A DNA stretch of 10,296 nucleotides from Rhizophlyctis rosea. Lineage: Eukaryota > Chytridiomycota > Chytridiomycetes > Rhizophlyctidales > Rhizophlyctidaceae. Positions 8,465-10,296 of this stretch are shown in pieces; within the stretch, counting starts at the first letter, position 1, and the number at the start of each line of letters is the position of its first letter. The notes under the pieces are model-generated. The model ran no database searches and was not told where the DNA came from. It saw nothing but the letters and a program-made list of their open reading frames with translations. Position numbers and translations under genes: made by a program. The stretch covers positions 1-10,296 of the forward strand of contig JADGJC010000531.1 in assembly GCA_027596075.1 (NCBI GenBank), read 5' to 3'.

Positions 8465-10268
8465 ATGAGTACGCTCTTCAGGGACTCGTCGACGCTTCGA
8501 CGGTCTTCTGCATCCAGTCTCGTCGACAGGCCTGTGTCTCGACAAGTCAGTTTGCTCGTCGAGGCGCTCCAACAACGTGGCATAAATCCTATGATGCCCG
8601 ATAATGAACAAAGGGATCCGCATGACACTCATCCACCACCTAGAAGTCGTTCTCGCCCAGCATCAGCTGCAGGAAACCATCGAAGACCAACTCACCGACC
8701 ACGTAGCGCGCCGAGAGAATCTAGTGCTACAACTTCTCCGATCCAGCCATGGAGAAATGTCAGGTCGTCCATCAACACAATACTCAATCTTCGTCCTGCC
8801 CCCATAGTACATACATCATCCACATCGCTAGCTGCACCATCAGTAGCCGCGATCCCGTCAATGGAAGAGACATCTCCGTTACCACAAGCGTCGCCATCAA
8901 AATCTCCCATTCCCGACGCCGAACCTCTTTCAGCACCATCCCCCGGCACTCCCACTGAAATAGCTGATGCAGATCCATACTACCTATCACCATCCCATAC
9001 GGCTTCCAATCCCTCCTCACTCTCCCGCACGGCCGTCAACTCCGCTCGGTGGCTTACATCCCACCATCCACCGCTGCTGACGAAAAGATCGTTACTCTCG
9101 ATGTATCCGGCGTTTCGGTATGGAGGGGAGGCCAGCGTATCAAACGGGTTGCTTGCGCAGGTGGGGAGGGTGACATTGGACGAGAAGGAGGAGGACGTGA
9201 CACAGTTGGCGCATGAGTTAGTAGGGGTAAAGGGAAAGATGCGGGAAAGGCTGGACTGACGGGGGCTTCCAAGTGGGTTTGGGTAGATAGATTGAAATGC
9301 TGGGTGGTGGCGAGTACACAGCTGCAGTTGAAGGTTTTGGATGTGAGCTTTGATGAGCTGGTTGTTGTTTCGGTCTCGAAGCCTATTCTGACGTAAGTTG
9401 GGCCATACTTGGTGCGTCGTGTTGCGGGGGGAAGTGGGGCCGCTTACTCATACTGGTTGCCTTTGGAATCACCCCCTTTTAGGTTAACATGGGTCGACTC
9501 GTCCTCCGAGTTGATTACTGGAGAAGTGGGAGGCATAACGGTTAGTACACATCGGCATGTGCATCATATACATATCACATGACTCATCCTATTGACTTAC
9601 TCAGATCTGGAAACTCACGAAATTCATGTAAGCGATTTGGTTCCGTCGGAGTTCACAACAAATTTGACACCGCCTCTACCAAGAAAGAACAACCGCGAAA
9701 CCTGCACTCTCGTTCAGCGCGAGGCTGCGTTGGACCTCACGGACGAAGATTGGGTCACATTTATATTATTCGACAACAGCCTAAATCGCTTCTTTGCTGC
9801 ATGTGAGACAAACGTCTATGTGTGTAGTCGCTGTGAGCATTCCCCTGTTGTCTCTTTTGTCAACATGATGTTGACCTGGGTTTTGATTGTCACTGCAGAC
9901 ATACGACTTCACAATCTGCGAACGCCTTGATTCTCTTCGTGACATCCACGACATGTCCATCACTTGCATAGCTTTCTACGAACCATTGGAGTATCTGATC
10001 ACTGGCGCCAAAGATGGCAAAGGTATGTCTATATGCCTTGCCCGTCTCTTCAGTATATCAGCTTCTTAATTTCCGTTCCAGTCAAAGTATGGAATACACA
10101 AAACTTCCTTGTGTACGAATTCCATGACCATTTCAACAGCGTGACGGCTCTTGCGCTGATTGAGAAAGGGTGTGGAGCTACTCCCGGGACGGTGCCAGTT
10201 GTCATGAGTTGTAGCTTGGATGGAACGATTAGGATGTGGAATTTTGAGACAGGGGCATGTGTTTACAG
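8465..10268 (+). CDS. WD40-repeat protein with long disordered N-terminus; 3' partial, spliced
   Basis: Probable beta-propeller scaffold protein. My exons are 8465-9226, 9274-9392, 9483-9540, 9605-9627, 9684-9819, 9899-10022 and 10082-10268, where a donor GTAAGTG leads into an intron cut by the window end. That gives at least 469 residues. The start is the first ATG after an in-frame TGA at 8381, with A at -3. Residues 1 to about 240 are rich in Ser, Pro and Arg (for example RSRSRPASAAG), low in hydrophobics, so likely disordered. From about 255 on, WD40 blades appear: ELITGEVGGITIWKL, then HDMSITCIAF...LITGAKDGKVKVWN, then SVTALAL...MSCSLDGTIRMWN, each with the usual strand, GD/DG turn and W-D/N ending. 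Remaining blades lie off-window. Partners are unknown. The Arg/Pro/Ser tail and style recall WD proteins of cilia, but no specific orthologue is claimed. The donor of exon 1 is ambiguous (9221 or 9227). Confidence 0.8.
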
Positions 10269-10296
10269 GTAAGTGTTCCTGGCGGAGAAGACAGCG

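Noticed and set aside
8692..8955. 87-codon minus-strand frame opposite the WD40 gene exon 1
   Set aside because: Asp/Gly-rich shadow of the Ser/Pro-rich plus-strand coding sequence.
9592..9684. Unspliced reading of the WD40 gene through 9605-9683 in the downstream frame
   Set aside because: It would lose the IWKL blade ending and break phase with the exon ending at 9540. A 56-nt intron 9628-9683 restores both.

Overview
The window looks like nuclear DNA from an intron-rich fungus, most likely a zoosporic (chytrid-type) one. Three protein genes on the plus strand can be read only by removing many short introns (about 47-174 nt) with GT...AG ends. The central gene is a fungal-type NADP-dependent glutamate dehydrogenase. 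The class C receptor and the WD40 protein beside it fit an early-diverging, possibly flagellated fungus better than a yeast. The lineage is an inference from gene content; no rRNA or other marker is present.

Layout. (1) 1-3993: a gene with 17 exons in the window and its 5' end unresolved or off-window. It encodes an extracellular bacterial-type solute-binding domain (SBP family 1-like) joined directly to a class C (GABA-B/glutamate receptor-like) seven-helix GPCR domain and a cytoplasmic tail. (2) 3994-5129: intergenic. It holds the receptor 3' flank, a perfect 9-bp hairpin, several palindromes including a CACGTG E-box, four copies of GTAGCAC, and a cluster of GATA motifs leading into the next gene. 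(3) 5130-6912: complete five-exon NADP-glutamate dehydrogenase, 457 aa. (4) 6913-8464: about 1.55 kb with no convincing gene. It has a TATA-like element, small hairpins and a pair of ACGTG sites. (5) 8465 to the right edge: 5' part of a WD40-repeat gene with a long disordered N-terminus, cut off by the window end.

How they fit together. Glutamate dehydrogenase fixes ammonium into glutamate, and the GATA motifs upstream of it fit nitrogen-source control. The receptor reads as a sensor for an external small solute of unknown identity. Nothing in the sequence shows that the receptor and the dehydrogenase act together; they are separate transcription units about 1.1 kb apart. The most noteworthy item is the receptor, which pairs an ABC-importer-type binding domain with a GPCR signalling domain. 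All splice junctions were read by eye from GT/AG signals, reading-frame phase and family resemblance, with no transcript support.
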